From the IMG/VR virus record IMGVR_UViG_3300037119_002665, positions 1 to 41,294 of that record: 41,294 nt of DNA, one strand, 5' to 3'. Shown here one piece after another: positions 1 through 7,817 of the stretch. This stretch comes from a virus. The translations under genes were made by a program, and so were the position numbers. The notes under the pieces were generated by a model. It had not been told where the DNA came from. It saw only the letters and a program-made list of their open reading frames with translations, and made no database searches. The first letter of the stretch is position 1, and every line of letters begins with the position of its first letter.

Positions 1-126
1 AATCTCGGCTACAAGCCGGAAAGTATTGATCCAAGACTTGCTCTCTTATTTAGAGACGGACACTTACATCACGAAGCTCTTCGGACCGAGCTTGCAAAGA
101 TTGGCCGGCTTACTAACGTCGAGCAA
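1..126. repeat. Terminal direct repeat, left copy (contig overlap)
   Basis: Bases 1-126 are identical to 41166-41291; after that the left copy continues with ccc while the last three bases of the window are ttt. The repeat lies inside a protein-coding gene whose frame continues through it. This fits an assembly overlap of a circular or circularly permuted molecule better than a functional terminal repeat, which would normally lie between genes. The circular unit is then about 41,165 bp. Confidence 0.93.
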
Positions 127-579
127 CCCGCCTGGAAGCGATATGTCGTTGAATATAACGGTGAGAATATACCAATCATCATTACCACCACGTGTGATCT
201 CCACTTCGATGGAACCTACGTCGGAGAACTTAAAGGGATCACAACCTTCTCCTTCAAGGGACTTAAATCAAACGACGATGTTCGATCCAAATACCCCCAC
301 TACGTAGGGCAGCTCAACACTTACCTCGATGTCTACGGAAAGAAGAAGGGGTTCTTGTTGTTCAAGGACAAGAATAGCTCAGCTCTTAGGATCTTCTGGT
401 TTGACTTTGACCAAGCCTTACTGGATGAGACTCTACAGAAGCTAGCTAAGATTGAAGTAATGAGTGCAAAGAAGAAGTTGATTAAGAGGCCGTTCAAGAA
501 GAGCTCGTGGGATTGTAAGAGCTGCCAGTTTAGGCAGAAGTGCTGGGGTAAACCAAGACAGGAGATGGTCTGGCGATGA
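1..579 (+). CDS. Cas4/RecB-type PD-(D/E)XK nuclease, C-terminal part (gene begins at 41028)
   Basis: This is the 3' part of a 238-aa protein that starts at 41028 and crosses the contig join in frame; 192 codons lie here. Joined, it has the layout of Cas4/AddB-like 4Fe-4S exonucleases: Cys39 (GDC), a histidine-containing GHLHHE segment (68-71), Asp112, Glu122-Leu-Lys124 as the ExK motif, Gln150 and Tyr154 in a QLNTY motif, and a C-terminal cluster Cys218, Cys221, Cys227. It probably resects DNA ends during phage replication or recombination, or degrades host DNA. The stop (577-579) overlaps the ATG of the next gene at 576. No Cas1, Cas2 or array is present, so a CRISPR role is not suggested. 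Confidence 0.9.
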   Translation, partial: NLGYKPESIDPRLALLFRDGHLHHEALRTELAKIGRLTNVEQPAWKRYVVEYNGENIPIIITTTCDLHFDGTYVGELKGITTFSFKGLKSNDDVRSKYPHYVGQLNTYLDVYGKKKGFLLFKDKNSSALRIFWFDFDQALLDETLQKLAKIEVMSAKKKLIKRPFKKSSWDCKSCQFRQKCWGKPRQEMVWR

Positions 580-1163
580 ATGTAAATGACGTGCAAAGCC
601 CGACAGTTGTGACTAAAGCCGAAGCTGCTTCCATTATGGTGGGTAGACAGAGTGAATTGGAAGCACACTACTGGCAGATTGAGAAACGTCCTGCTGAGTT
701 TATCGAAGTCAACAGTGCTACGGGACAAGTGCTAATCAAAGACTTCCTTTGGAGAATTACAGAAGAGGTCGGCGAAGCTCTTGAAGCTTTAGCTAAGAGT
801 GAGCCTCAAGAGAAGACATATGAAGAGATGGCTGATGCACTTCACTTCGTGCTCGGCTTATGTGTTATTACCCAGAAACGTCACCTCTTCGTAGAGATGT
901 ATACTAAGGACCATTACCCTAGCCCGGGCTCTATGGACCATTTCGTCATGAGTATGGGGATCTTGGGTAACACTCTTAAGATGAAGCCCTGGAAGCAGAC
1001 TCCAGTCCTTACCGATGAAGCCTACTTCGATGATTGTCTCATGCGTATGATTGCTAGCTTCATCTCACTCGTTAACTACTTCGGCATGGGTAACGAGAAG
1101 TTGTACGATTACTATTACCGTAAGTCAGAGGTGAACCTCTTCCGTATCAGGAGCAATTACTGA
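576..1163 (+). CDS. Dimeric dUTPase/MazG-like all-alpha NTP pyrophosphatase
   Basis: The 195-aa product shows the all-alpha NTP pyrophosphatase pattern: an EEVGEALEAL helix with metal-binding acidic residues, then a YEEMADALHFVLGL helix (ExxD type), and near the C-terminus YYYRKSEVNLFRIR, similar to the Y..K...N..R segment of dimeric dUTPases. The likely reaction is dUTP to dUMP and PPi, keeping uracil out of phage DNA and supplying dUMP. It sits between the Cas4-like nuclease and an unknown gene, with ATG/TGA overlaps on both sides, so translation is probably coupled. The family call is firm. Substrate (dUTP versus another NTP) is inferred from the C-terminal segment and from the pyrimidine genes elsewhere. 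Confidence 0.75.
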   Translation: MNVNDVQSPTVVTKAEAASIMVGRQSELEAHYWQIEKRPAEFIEVNSATGQVLIKDFLWRITEEVGEALEALAKSEPQEKTYEEMADALHFVLGLCVITQKRHLFVEMYTKDHYPSPGSMDHFVMSMGILGNTLKMKPWKQTPVLTDEAYFDDCLMRMIASFISLVNYFGMGNEKLYDYYYRKSEVNLFRIRSNY

Positions 1164-1726
1164 TGGGTAAGTTGGCTAGTCTCGAGGAGTTGGAGAGGAG
1201 GGGGCTTAACACGCCCCTTCTTCTTCTGGAACTCAAGCAGTTTGAAGAGAATAAGCTAGATAAGTGGAAAGCTTTTTACTCAGAAGCTCAAGGGAAAGTA
1301 TCTATTAGGACTGAGAGAGATGGGGAAAAGCTTTGTCCTTTTAGGCCTAATATTTCTCTTCATCGAGCAGCAGCTGAAATGCCAGACTTCATTAAGAAGG
1401 GATATCGGATCTTAGTCTTCAGAGGTATTGATCCCAATGATTCTCTCTTCTGTGGTAATTTTGCTCATACTGGAAAGAAGTTTATCGTTGAATGGATTAA
1501 GGGACCAGGTACTGTAAGAGAGTTAGAAAGCAGTAGTAGACTTAACCATGTATCAGTAGATACTGACAAAACTCTTGGTAAGGTGATTCACCCAGCTCAA
1601 ACTCTTCTAGATGTGTTAAGATTTACAGTTAAGGAAAATGAGTTATTTGAGTGGAGCATTTATTCTAAGGAAGTAGGGAAGCATCCTGACCACTTAATCT
1701 TTTGGGAGATTCGCTCATGGCGGTAG
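1163..1726 (+). CDS. Hypothetical protein, 187 aa
   Basis: I do not recognise this family. The start ATG overlaps the upstream stop (TGATG), and the last codons overlap the helicase start at 1717. The sequence is charged and soluble-looking with no membrane segment or signal peptide. Visible landmarks are a VSIRTERDGEK stretch, a CPFRPN motif (around residues 58-63), and a C-terminal half rich in Leu, Val and Glu ending in WEIRSWR. Its place between the dUTPase-like gene and the replicative helicase suggests a role in nucleotide or DNA metabolism, but nothing in the sequence fixes a function. Confidence 0.8.
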   Translation: MGKLASLEELERRGLNTPLLLLELKQFEENKLDKWKAFYSEAQGKVSIRTERDGEKLCPFRPNISLHRAAAEMPDFIKKGYRILVFRGIDPNDSLFCGNFAHTGKKFIVEWIKGPGTVRELESSSRLNHVSVDTDKTLGKVIHPAQTLLDVLRFTVKENELFEWSIYSKEVGKHPDHLIFWEIRSWR

Positions 1727-3024
1727 ATGCCTTGGAGTATCAAGTCCTCTCCAGTATCAGGAGCAGGATCTATTACCTCAAGAGCACACGTTACATACGT
1801 GAAGAATTGTTTGAGTCTTCCGAGACCAAGTTCATTTACAACCTCATCTCCAACCACCATCAAGAAGAGAAGAGTGATACTATCACAATGCGTAGCTTGA
1901 GGATTCTACTCAGTACTCAAGTTAAAGCAGGTGATAAGGCTAAGTATCGGGGGCTCATTCGTCGAATCAGAATCAATACGGTCAAGGACGAAGCTATCAT
2001 AACAAAGATCATGAAACGGTTTGCTAGACGTCAGGTTCTCAAGCATGCTATCTTAGAGGCTATTGAGAAGCTTGACTCAGGAGAGGAGGCAGACCTTGAT
2101 AGGGTCAGACAGCGAATCGACGAAGCAATCCTCATCGACACCAAGACGTCAGAGGAATCCTACAATTACTTCCACGACCCTCTTAAGCGAAACAATGATG
2201 AGGGCGGTGAAGAGAGAATACCTACGGGATTGTCAAAAGAGCTTGATGATTCTATTAGTGGGGGGCTTGCCGCAGGGGAAATTGGCATCATCGTTGCACC
2301 AACAGGTGTGGGAAAGACTTTGCTCCTCGTCAATATCGGATATGGAGCTATGCTTAGAGGAAAGAAGGTCGTGTATGCCACCCTGGAAATCAGGCCCCGC
2401 AAAGTGGCTAGACGGTTTGATTGTCGGATTACTAAGACTACGTTTTCACAGGTCGCCAAAGAGCCTGTTAAAGTTCAGACGAAGCTTCGAGCGTTGGAAG
2501 CAAGAGGAGCTGGCCTTCACATCAAAGACTACACCTCAGCCTTAGTCTCTGTCCCTGACTTGAGAGCTTATCTCGACAGGCTTAAGGCGAACAAGTTCCC
2601 ATTCGATGTGATCATTGTAGACCATGCTGATTTGATGTACTCCCCTAAGCAATACAAGGAACGACGATATGAACTATCCTCTATTGTCTCCGGGTTAAGG
2701 AGACTAGCTAATGAGTTCAACGTCCCCGTCTGGACAGCGAGCCAAGCAACTCGAGAAGCGGGCAAGAAAGGTAAGACAGGCCTTTGGGATATCGCAGAGG
2801 ATATTGGAAAGGCCAACTGGGCCGATCTTGCCATCACCCTCTCCCAAACGGACGACGAAAAAACAGAAGGGGTAATGTGGCTTAAGGTTGCAAAGAATCG
2901 ATTGGGGTCTACTAACCCTAAGGTTCAAGTCTTCATTGACTACGATACTATGACAGTCAAGGGGGCACAGAAGGAGATCTCAGATGTGCGACGTAGACTA
3001 CGCCAAGGTACCGATAAAGTGTAA
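1717..3024 (+). CDS. DnaB-like replicative helicase (SF4, RecA fold)
   Basis: The product is 435 aa from the ATG at 1717; an in-frame TTG at 1702 is possible, but GGGAG lies 8 bases before the ATG. Walker A is APTGVGKT at residues 194-201, followed by the DnaB-type second strand VVYATLEI. Walker B is IIVDHADLM, with Asp at about residue 302, and a SQATREAGKKG segment matches the H4/arginine-finger region. The first 170 residues are helical and fit a DnaB N-terminal domain. It should unwind DNA 5'-3' at the fork together with the zinc-TOPRIM primase at 34993. It overlaps the preceding gene by 10 bases and the next by 41. Confidence 0.92.
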   Translation: MAVDALEYQVLSSIRSRIYYLKSTRYIREELFESSETKFIYNLISNHHQEEKSDTITMRSLRILLSTQVKAGDKAKYRGLIRRIRINTVKDEAIITKIMKRFARRQVLKHAILEAIEKLDSGEEADLDRVRQRIDEAILIDTKTSEESYNYFHDPLKRNNDEGGEERIPTGLSKELDDSISGGLAAGEIGIIVAPTGVGKTLLLVNIGYGAMLRGKKVVYATLEIRPRKVARRFDCRITKTTFSQVAKEPVKVQTKLRALEARGAGLHIKDYTSALVSVPDLRAYLDRLKANKFPFDVIIVDHADLMYSPKQYKERRYELSSIVSGLRRLANEFNVPVWTASQATREAGKKGKTGLWDIAEDIGKANWADLAITLSQTDDEKTEGVMWLKVAKNRLGSTNPKVQVFIDYDTMTVKGAQKEISDVRRRLRQGTDKV

Positions 3025-3175
3025 GCATTGTGGTGAAAAGAAAGCTACTGCTTATGCTCAGCATCCTGTCATGGACTACCTAGCCTTTGAGTGTAAAGCT
3101 TGCTTCAAGACTTTCTCTATGAGTATGTATGACTTAAGGAAGGAGCATGTATGCTCGGAGTCGACCTCGGATTAA
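2984..3175 (+). CDS. Small zinc-ribbon protein, 63 aa
   Basis: Two CxxC pairs (CKHCG near residue 13, CKAC near residue 37) indicate one zinc ribbon. The start at 2984 lies inside the helicase C-terminus but follows a strong AAGGAG six bases upstream, which supports this start. The end overlaps the resolvase gene by 25 bases. This dense overlap with helicase and resolvase suggests a DNA- or RNA-binding helper of replication or recombination. Function unknown. Confidence 0.8.
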   Translation: MCDVDYAKVPIKCKHCGEKKATAYAQHPVMDYLAFECKACFKTFSMSMYDLRKEHVCSESTSD

Positions 3176-3663
3176 ACGTAGGCTCTGTAACTAGAGTCAA
3201 GAAGAAGAACAAGAAGTGGTTTAGCAAAGATCACTTAGTACTCAAGTTCGAACGAGAGAAAGACTCTCCTAAGAGGATTGACAAGATTGCGAAGAGGTTC
3301 TACTTCGTGATCAAGAAGATGGCTAAGGGAGATATAGTCATTGCAGTAGAGGAGCCAGTACTTTCATGGGGACGTAGGAACCCTAAAGCCTACGAGAAGT
3401 CAGTAGCTCTATTCACCTTAGTTAGTTTTCTACTGAGGAAGAAGGGCTTTACCATAGTGCCAGTAAACAACAGGACTGCTAAGAAGCGAGCAGGCTATGG
3501 TGGGAAAGACAAGGAGGGTATGATCAAGTCTTATCGCCAGACTACTGGAGTATTGCCTGGGCATAAGGCTAAGTATGGCATGGAAACTTTGGCTGATTCT
3601 TATTTCATTGCCTTGGCGGGGTATGACATATGGGCCACGAACAGAGACGAAAGGAAAAGCTAA
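3151..3663 (+). CDS. RuvC-like Holliday junction resolvase
   Basis: The 170-aa product has a RuvC/RNase H-like acidic triad: Asp5 in LGVDLGLN, Glu in IAVEEP (about residue 70), and Asp in ETLADSYFIAL near residue 150. Length and spacing suit phage RuvC-type resolvases, which cut branched DNA before packaging. The start follows AAGGAAGGAG at 3138-3145. The next gene starts at its stop codon (TAATG). The family call rests on motif pattern only. Confidence 0.82.
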   Translation: MLGVDLGLNVGSVTRVKKKNKKWFSKDHLVLKFEREKDSPKRIDKIAKRFYFVIKKMAKGDIVIAVEEPVLSWGRRNPKAYEKSVALFTLVSFLLRKKGFTIVPVNNRTAKKRAGYGGKDKEGMIKSYRQTTGVLPGHKAKYGMETLADSYFIALAGYDIWATNRDERKS

Positions 3664-4019
3664 TGAGCAATGCAACGCAAGGCCTACTGCAGATGACGAA
3701 GAAGGATCAGCCTGACATTGGTCCTAAAGAAGTGGTACAATTTCCTACTCTTAACTTCTCTGTAATCCCTGGTACTAGTCGTCTTATCATCATCGAAAAG
3801 CCTAGAGCACAGAAGTTGAAGATGGTAGATCGAGATGGTAAAGAACATGAAGTGATTAATGGTAAGCCCCCTGTGCAACGTATTATCGATCTTGACCTCT
3901 ATGAAGATGTCTGCTTTGTATCCGACACCCATATGGATGCAGAAGAGCAGATGCTTAGGGAACAATGTGAAAAGTTGAATATTGACTATGACGCATATAT
4001 CTCAAGCTTAACTCCATAA
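3663..4019 (+). CDS. Hypothetical protein, 118 aa
   Basis: The start at 3663 overlaps the resolvase stop (TAATG) and has AAAGGAAAAG upstream; an earlier in-frame ATG at 3630 would overlap the resolvase by 34 bases and is less likely. The protein has a central beta-rich stretch (FPTLNFSVIPGTSRLIIIEK) and an acidic C-terminus. No known motif is recognised. It closes the replication run before an untranslated control region. Confidence 0.75.
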   Translation: MSNATQGLLQMTKKDQPDIGPKEVVQFPTLNFSVIPGTSRLIIIEKPRAQKLKMVDRDGKEHEVINGKPPVQRIIDLDLYEDVCFVSDTHMDAEEQMLREQCEKLNIDYDAYISSLTP

Positions 4020-4023
4020 TATT

Positions 4024-4162
4024 GGGGGAGTATCTCAAAAAGGATTTACTGTAATGGAGCATATGTTTAATATGGGACACTTGTTATACTCCCCCCGTAT
4101 AAACACCCTTGGGAGTATGTGCTCTGAAAATTAGGTTGATATCTCATGGCGTAAAATTAAAC
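4024..4162 (+). promoter_or_regulatory. Four-copy control element, copy A (upstream of 4189)
   Basis: This is one of four related upstream regions. GGGAGTAT at 4026-4033 is followed 60 bases later by inverted ATACTCCC at 4086-4093, which starts 103 bases before the ATG at 4189. GGGAGTAT recurs at 4111-4118, giving an 8-bp stem with the second box. Then come CTGAAAATT (4124-4132), ATATC (4139-4143) and TAAAATTAAAC (4152-4162), which match copy C at 19122-19218 in order and spacing. An AAGGAG ribosome-binding site follows at 4175. It could be a promoter with a conserved leader, an operator pair, or a structured 5' UTR. Confidence 0.75.
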
Positions 4163-4188
4163 CACTGTCTTTTCAAGGAGTAATATCC

Positions 4189-4494
4189 ATGGCTCTCAAT
4201 GGCGGTGCGATGGGAGGACTTAGAACTAAATCCTTAGATGAGTCTTTTGGATCTCAAGTATCACGAGAGTCTAGGGAATCTATTACTACTAGAGTTATGA
4301 GGTTACAAGAAATTACTTATAACAATAACCACCGTCTTAGCTCCTTACTCGAAAGGATCAGAGGACCCATCCCTGAGGTAGGAAGTAATAAAGCTGATGT
4401 GCCTCCTATGACTATGGATGATTTTATGCACATCACTGAGATGAACTTACAGATTCAAGATCATTTGATTATGCAGTTAGAACAGTTAATCTAG
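4189..4494 (+). CDS. Hypothetical protein, 101 aa
   Basis: This single gene is preceded by its own element (copy A) and an AAGGAG site, and followed by a strong terminator, so it is an independent transcription unit. The N-terminus is Gly/Ser-rich and the rest helical, with possible coiled coil in the last third. There is no membrane segment or cysteine motif. The element it shares with a head-region gene, the giant virion gene and primase suggests expression with those genes. Function unknown. Confidence 0.8.
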   Translation: MALNGGAMGGLRTKSLDESFGSQVSRESRESITTRVMRLQEITYNNNHRLSSLLERIRGPIPEVGSNKADVPPMTMDDFMHITEMNLQIQDHLIMQLEQLI

Positions 4495-4496
4495 AT

Positions 4497-4542
4497 ACAC
4501 TAAGCCCCTGGCCTCGATGTTCTGAAGTCAGGGGCTTTGTGT
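4497..4542. terminator. Bidirectional terminator between converging halves
   Basis: AAGCCCCTG (4502-4510) pairs with CAGGGGCTT (4529-4537). Flanking ACAC (4497-4500) and GTGT (4539-4542) extend the stem to about 14 bp with one mismatch. It lies exactly between the plus-strand stop at 4494 and the minus-strand stop at 4549, so it should stop transcription from both sides. Confidence 0.85.
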
Positions 4543-4548
4543 AGTTAA

Positions 4549-5322
4549 TTATGTACGAGTACGTTGCTGGCTGATATAAGCACTCACTACTCCAATAGCA
4601 AAGTTTCCAGCACCAGCATTAGCTGCATTAGCCATATGAATTTGAGGAGCCATGAAGATATTAACTCTCGGCGTAGTCAAAGAAGAAATCTGAGTATAGA
4701 AAATCTTAGCTCCAGTAGTAAGGCTAGAGAGCTTAGTAGCAAGAATTGAGGAGTTAGGCTCTTGCCACATCTCCCAAAGGAACCCTTGACCTGCAGCTAA
4801 AGTAGCTCCTGTTATAGCATTCTTACTAGTAGTTACATTATTCCTATATACTAGGTTAAGAATGTTAGCCCCTTCAGTTGTGTCATGATACAAACCAACA
4901 CAATCACCGACGATGCCTGCTGTATCAACATTAGCTACATTACCTGCTGCTGCTGAAGCTAGACCAACGAAAAGACGTCCTGTATTGTTAAGCCAAGCTT
5001 CAATAGTAAACTGAACTGCAAAGTAGAATCCACCATACATATCATCACCGGGAACATTACCCCGCCAGAACTGATAGTCTGCTGCTCCTGCAAGAGCAGG
5101 GCCTAAGATCCTATTAGCTACGGCATCATTAGCATACATTGTTCTTTTCATCTGAGTAACTGGACTAGTAACAGCAGGAACAGGATGAGTTACTGTGTTG
5201 CCTACAGCTACTGTCCAAGCAGGCCCCCACCCCCCACCAATACCATCAACACTATTAGGTAAGAAGGTTACTCCAGCAAAGTCAAAGAGGCCGGGCTGAA
5301 GACTACTGAGAGGTCTGCTCAC
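4549..5322 (-). CDS. Putative tail fibre/spike or receptor-binding protein, 257 aa
   Basis: The gene starts with GTG at 5322 overlapping the previous stop (GTGA), with AGAGGT upstream. The product is rich in Ala, Gly, Thr and Asn with few charged residues, typical of beta-sandwich virion surface domains. Aromatic and Asp/Asn-rich stretches (FYFAVQFTIEAWLNN, VGLYHDTTEGANI) suggest a lectin-like or carbohydrate-binding fold. It is the last gene of the minus-strand operon, directly after a beta-helix protein and probably its partner. No enzymatic motif is visible. The receptor-binding role is inferred from composition and position. Confidence 0.6.
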   Translation of the reverse strand: MSRPLSSLQPGLFDFAGVTFLPNSVDGIGGGWGPAWTVAVGNTVTHPVPAVTSPVTQMKRTMYANDAVANRILGPALAGAADYQFWRGNVPGDDMYGGFYFAVQFTIEAWLNNTGRLFVGLASAAAGNVANVDTAGIVGDCVGLYHDTTEGANILNLVYRNNVTTSKNAITGATLAAGQGFLWEMWQEPNSSILATKLSSLTTGAKIFYTQISSLTTPRVNIFMAPQIHMANAANAGAGNFAIGVVSAYISQQRTRT

Positions 5323-6251
5323 ATTCTACCTCTGTTGTTAATATAACGGTCTGGGCCTTCAAGCATATTACCGAATGCTTCACAGAACTGACTATTCTCA
5401 TCAAAGTATCCAATCTGTCCAGCAGGGAATCCGAAAATTCGATTATATGCAACTCGAGCTCTCACACAAGTAGAGATACCAAAAGCTCTAGAGGCTGAGC
5501 TAACAGCATAGTTAAAGCCACACCCTTCAATGAGTACAGGGTTACAAGCTCCAAGCTGAATCACTTCTGTAATAACCTTAGCTCCTTCAAAGTCAACTCC
5601 TCTAAGCTCTAATCCAGTAACTGAATCAGCTTTGACTTCTCCAATAGTGTTACCTTCCATATTACCGCCATGGAAGAGGGGATTCATAATACCTCCACCA
5701 ACCATCTCTGCTCCCCAACGATCATTACCATTGAAAGTACAATTCTCAAACTTGTTGACATTAGTAGACCACAAACCGCCAGCATCTGTAGTATCCATAA
5801 ACACACCAGAACCTAAATTGAAAGATGAGACGATATTAGAAGCATGAAGTAAGATAGCTCCATCTAACCATAAACCATGAGAACTAGGACCATCTCCAGC
5901 ACCTTCATAAGTAGCTCCAATAGCCATATCATTCATCTTAATTCTAGGAGCCCCTCCTGAAGATACTCCCCCTACTTCTCTATATAGCTTAACTCCATAG
6001 AGCTGTCCGGTACCTCGAACAGTCATCCTCTCTAATGTTGTATATCCACAACCTACCCAGATACTGCCTGTGATAATTACCCCATCCCGGCTCTCTCCCT
6101 CAATGATGATCCCTGGCTTATTGTTAGGGATTGTGAACCCAGGATAGGTACCATTAGGCAACCTTAACCTGCCTCCGCCAGCCGGGACGGAGTCTATCGC
6201 CTCTTGTATATATTGGGCGTTTCTTGGGTCAGGACGCCAATTTGAATACAT
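5319..6251 (-). CDS. Pectate-lyase-like beta-helix tailspike protein
   Basis: The 310-aa product begins with a typical right-handed beta-helix entry: AIDSVPAGGGRLRLPNGTY, then repeated short strands ending in Gly/Asn (GIIIEGESRDGVIITGS, TLERMTVRGTG, LELRGVDFEG, LIEGCGFNYA). This is the fold of phage tailspikes that bind or cut surface polysaccharide. A clean AGGAGGT lies just before the ATG at 6251. At 310 aa it is short for a full spike and lacks a recognisable particle-binding head domain, so the following 257-aa protein may complete it. Catalytic residues cannot be assigned. Confidence 0.75.
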   Translation of the reverse strand: MYSNWRPDPRNAQYIQEAIDSVPAGGGRLRLPNGTYPGFTIPNNKPGIIIEGESRDGVIITGSIWVGCGYTTLERMTVRGTGQLYGVKLYREVGGVSSGGAPRIKMNDMAIGATYEGAGDGPSSHGLWLDGAILLHASNIVSSFNLGSGVFMDTTDAGGLWSTNVNKFENCTFNGNDRWGAEMVGGGIMNPLFHGGNMEGNTIGEVKADSVTGLELRGVDFEGAKVITEVIQLGACNPVLIEGCGFNYAVSSASRAFGISTCVRARVAYNRIFGFPAGQIGYFDENSQFCEAFGNMLEGPDRYINNRGRM

Positions 6252-6259
6252 CTTACCTC

Positions 6260-7084
6260 CTAGAACAAGATGAAGTTAAGCCCCACCCTGTTATCCCAAT
6301 TATCCTTGCTTAACCATTTCGAATAATCATACTGTACAGCAAACCTACCATTAAGCAAATAGGATAACTTACCACCGACCCAAGGGTAGTATTCAGCATC
6401 ACTATGAACAGGATCGTCATTCCTCCAACCAATACCACCATTTACTGCGAAAGTAACTCGAGCCATACTAAGCCAACCTGTTGCAACTCCTTCAGTCTTC
6501 TTAGTAATCAGTACATTCTGGATAGGAGTATTAAGCTCATAAGCAGCAATCTCTACCGCAAGCTCCATGCCAGTAGCATTAGGGTTAACAGGATTAAAGC
6601 CATCCATTGACTTGTCTGCAGCATATCCAGTGCTAGGAAGGCACACCATACCCATGAAGAAAGCTAAAGCTAACGCCCCCTTCAAGGCCTTGATCTCAGC
6701 AATACTAGTGGGAATGGGGCTCTTGACTAACCATTCACGAACACCTATACCAGCAAAACCAAGTAATGTACCCATACCAATATCCTTACCAGACACGAAG
6801 TAACCCATCACAATCATAAGAATAGGGTTAATGATCCACCCCAACCCACGGCTTGTACCACCACCAGTCCAAATAGTATTAATAGCATTCAAAATATTCT
6901 TAACAGCAGGAACATCTTTAAACATAGGACCTAAGCTCATAGCAGTCTTAACTAACCAGATCGCCCTAGTGCACACCCAACCAGAGATCAAAGCAACGAA
7001 TGCTGGGTTTATACCAGGCAAAAAATTGATGATCATGTTAAACACATTAGAAGAATCAGTAGGTACAGGAACTTGAATAATCAT
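6260..7084 (-). CDS. Multi-pass membrane protein fused to an outer-membrane barrel-like domain
   Basis: The first 130 residues contain several hydrophobic helices (around FVALISGWVCTRAIWLV and WIINPILMIVMGYFV). A second signal-peptide-like segment then appears (ALALAFFMGMVCLPSTGYA, followed by ADK). The last 60 residues alternate aromatic and polar residues and end in VGLNFILF, with the terminal Phe typical of bacterial outer-membrane barrels. It sits in the lysis cluster just downstream of the holin-like and endolysin genes, with AGGAGGT before the ATG. It could link inner and outer membranes at lysis, act as a holin, or block superinfection. All three are inferences. Confidence 0.6.
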   Translation of the reverse strand: MIIQVPVPTDSSNVFNMIINFLPGINPAFVALISGWVCTRAIWLVKTAMSLGPMFKDVPAVKNILNAINTIWTGGGTSRGLGWIINPILMIVMGYFVSGKDIGMGTLLGFAGIGVREWLVKSPIPTSIAEIKALKGALALAFFMGMVCLPSTGYAADKSMDGFNPVNPNATGMELAVEIAAYELNTPIQNVLITKKTEGVATGWLSMARVTFAVNGGIGWRNDDPVHSDAEYYPWVGGKLSYLLNGRFAVQYDYSKWLSKDNWDNRVGLNFILF

Positions 7085-7092
7085 GTTACCTC

Positions 7093-7332
7093 CTAGTTAC
7101 CGTTGTTATTGTTTTTCAAGAACTCTATATCTCCTTCTACTTCTTCAAACCTATTATGTATATGGTCTCGATGCTCATCATATAATTCTTTTCGAACAAA
7201 GACTCCATCTGTACCATTCTTACCTAATAGGTTTTCTATACCACTTAATCTACGTTTAATATCCCCATAAACCATACCAATCATAAACAAGATACCTATA
7301 CTCCAGAGAGCCACGTCTATACTGATGGTCAT
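7093..7332 (-). CDS. Holin-like small membrane protein, 79 aa
   Basis: One transmembrane helix lies at the N-terminus (VALWSIGILFMIGMVYG, about residues 7-23). A charged, probably coiled-coil tail follows, ending NNNNGN. This N-in/one-pass layout with an amphipathic tail resembles XhlA/haemolysin-type phage lysis proteins. The ATG overlaps the endolysin stop (TAATG) with GGAGG upstream, so it is translated together with the endolysin. Holin is a positional inference. Confidence 0.6.
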   Translation of the reverse strand: MTISIDVALWSIGILFMIGMVYGDIKRRLSGIENLLGKNGTDGVFVRKELYDEHRDHIHNRFEEVEGDIEFLKNNNNGN

Positions 7333-7817
7333 TAATCATCCTCCACCCAACCCACCTTAGCGAAGATCGCATTGTTATTCAGGAAGATATCTACTGGAGT
7401 CTCCTGAATAGCATCCCCTGTTTTGCGATAGTTGCCTGTGGAGCAATGAATCACCATCTTTGGTAAGCCCTCTACAACTGAGACTATACCTATATGACCT
7501 TGTCTACCTCCTCCATCAGGCCATACAACTAGGTCTCCTGGCTTAACGGCATTAATCTCTACCTTATCTACCATCCCCATTGTATTAGTGGCATCTTTGA
7601 AGACTGCTGAAGTTTCGAACCATCCTCCGTTTTGGTTCTTGTAATAAGGGTTATTAGTCTTACGACTTACCCCCAATACCCAAGCCACGAATCCAGAACA
7701 GTCACACTTTGAACCGGGGGTAGGCTTAGAAGCAGTGAATCCTCCCTTGCCTAGCTCATAGATTGTAGGCAGACCGATGACAGCTTTGGCTCGTGCTACC
7801 ACTACGGAGCGTTTCAT
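7332..7817 (-). CDS. NlpC/P60-type endolysin (161 aa)
   Basis: The start is ATG at 7817, overlapping the previous stop (TGATG) and 5 bases after GGAG; a TTG one codon earlier is less likely. Cys40 in CDCSGFVAWV is the expected nucleophile of NlpC/P60 cysteine peptidases, and GRQGHIGIV carries the His, followed by a polar IHCSTGN strand. These enzymes cut peptide cross-links in peptidoglycan. There is no signal peptide, so export would depend on the holin-like protein encoded next. There is no separate cell-wall-binding domain, as is common for Gram-negative phage lysins. Confidence 0.85.
   Translation of the reverse strand: MKRSVVVARAKAVIGLPTIYELGKGGFTASKPTPGSKCDCSGFVAWVLGVSRKTNNPYYKNQNGGWFETSAVFKDATNTMGMVDKVEINAVKPGDLVVWPDGGGRQGHIGIVSVVEGLPKMVIHCSTGNYRKTGDAIQETPVDIFLNNNAIFAKVGWVEDD

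Noticed and set aside
1-126. Genuine short terminal repeat of a linear virion genome
   Set aside because: The repeat lies within a coding gene in the same frame and has a length typical of assembly overlap; not fully excluded.
26-307. Open frame of 93 aa at the left end
   Set aside because: Out of frame with the nuclease gene, which is open through the same bases and carries conserved motifs.
1-579. CRISPR association of the Cas4-like nuclease
   Set aside because: No Cas1, Cas2 or repeat array is present; Cas4-like nucleases also occur in phages without CRISPR.
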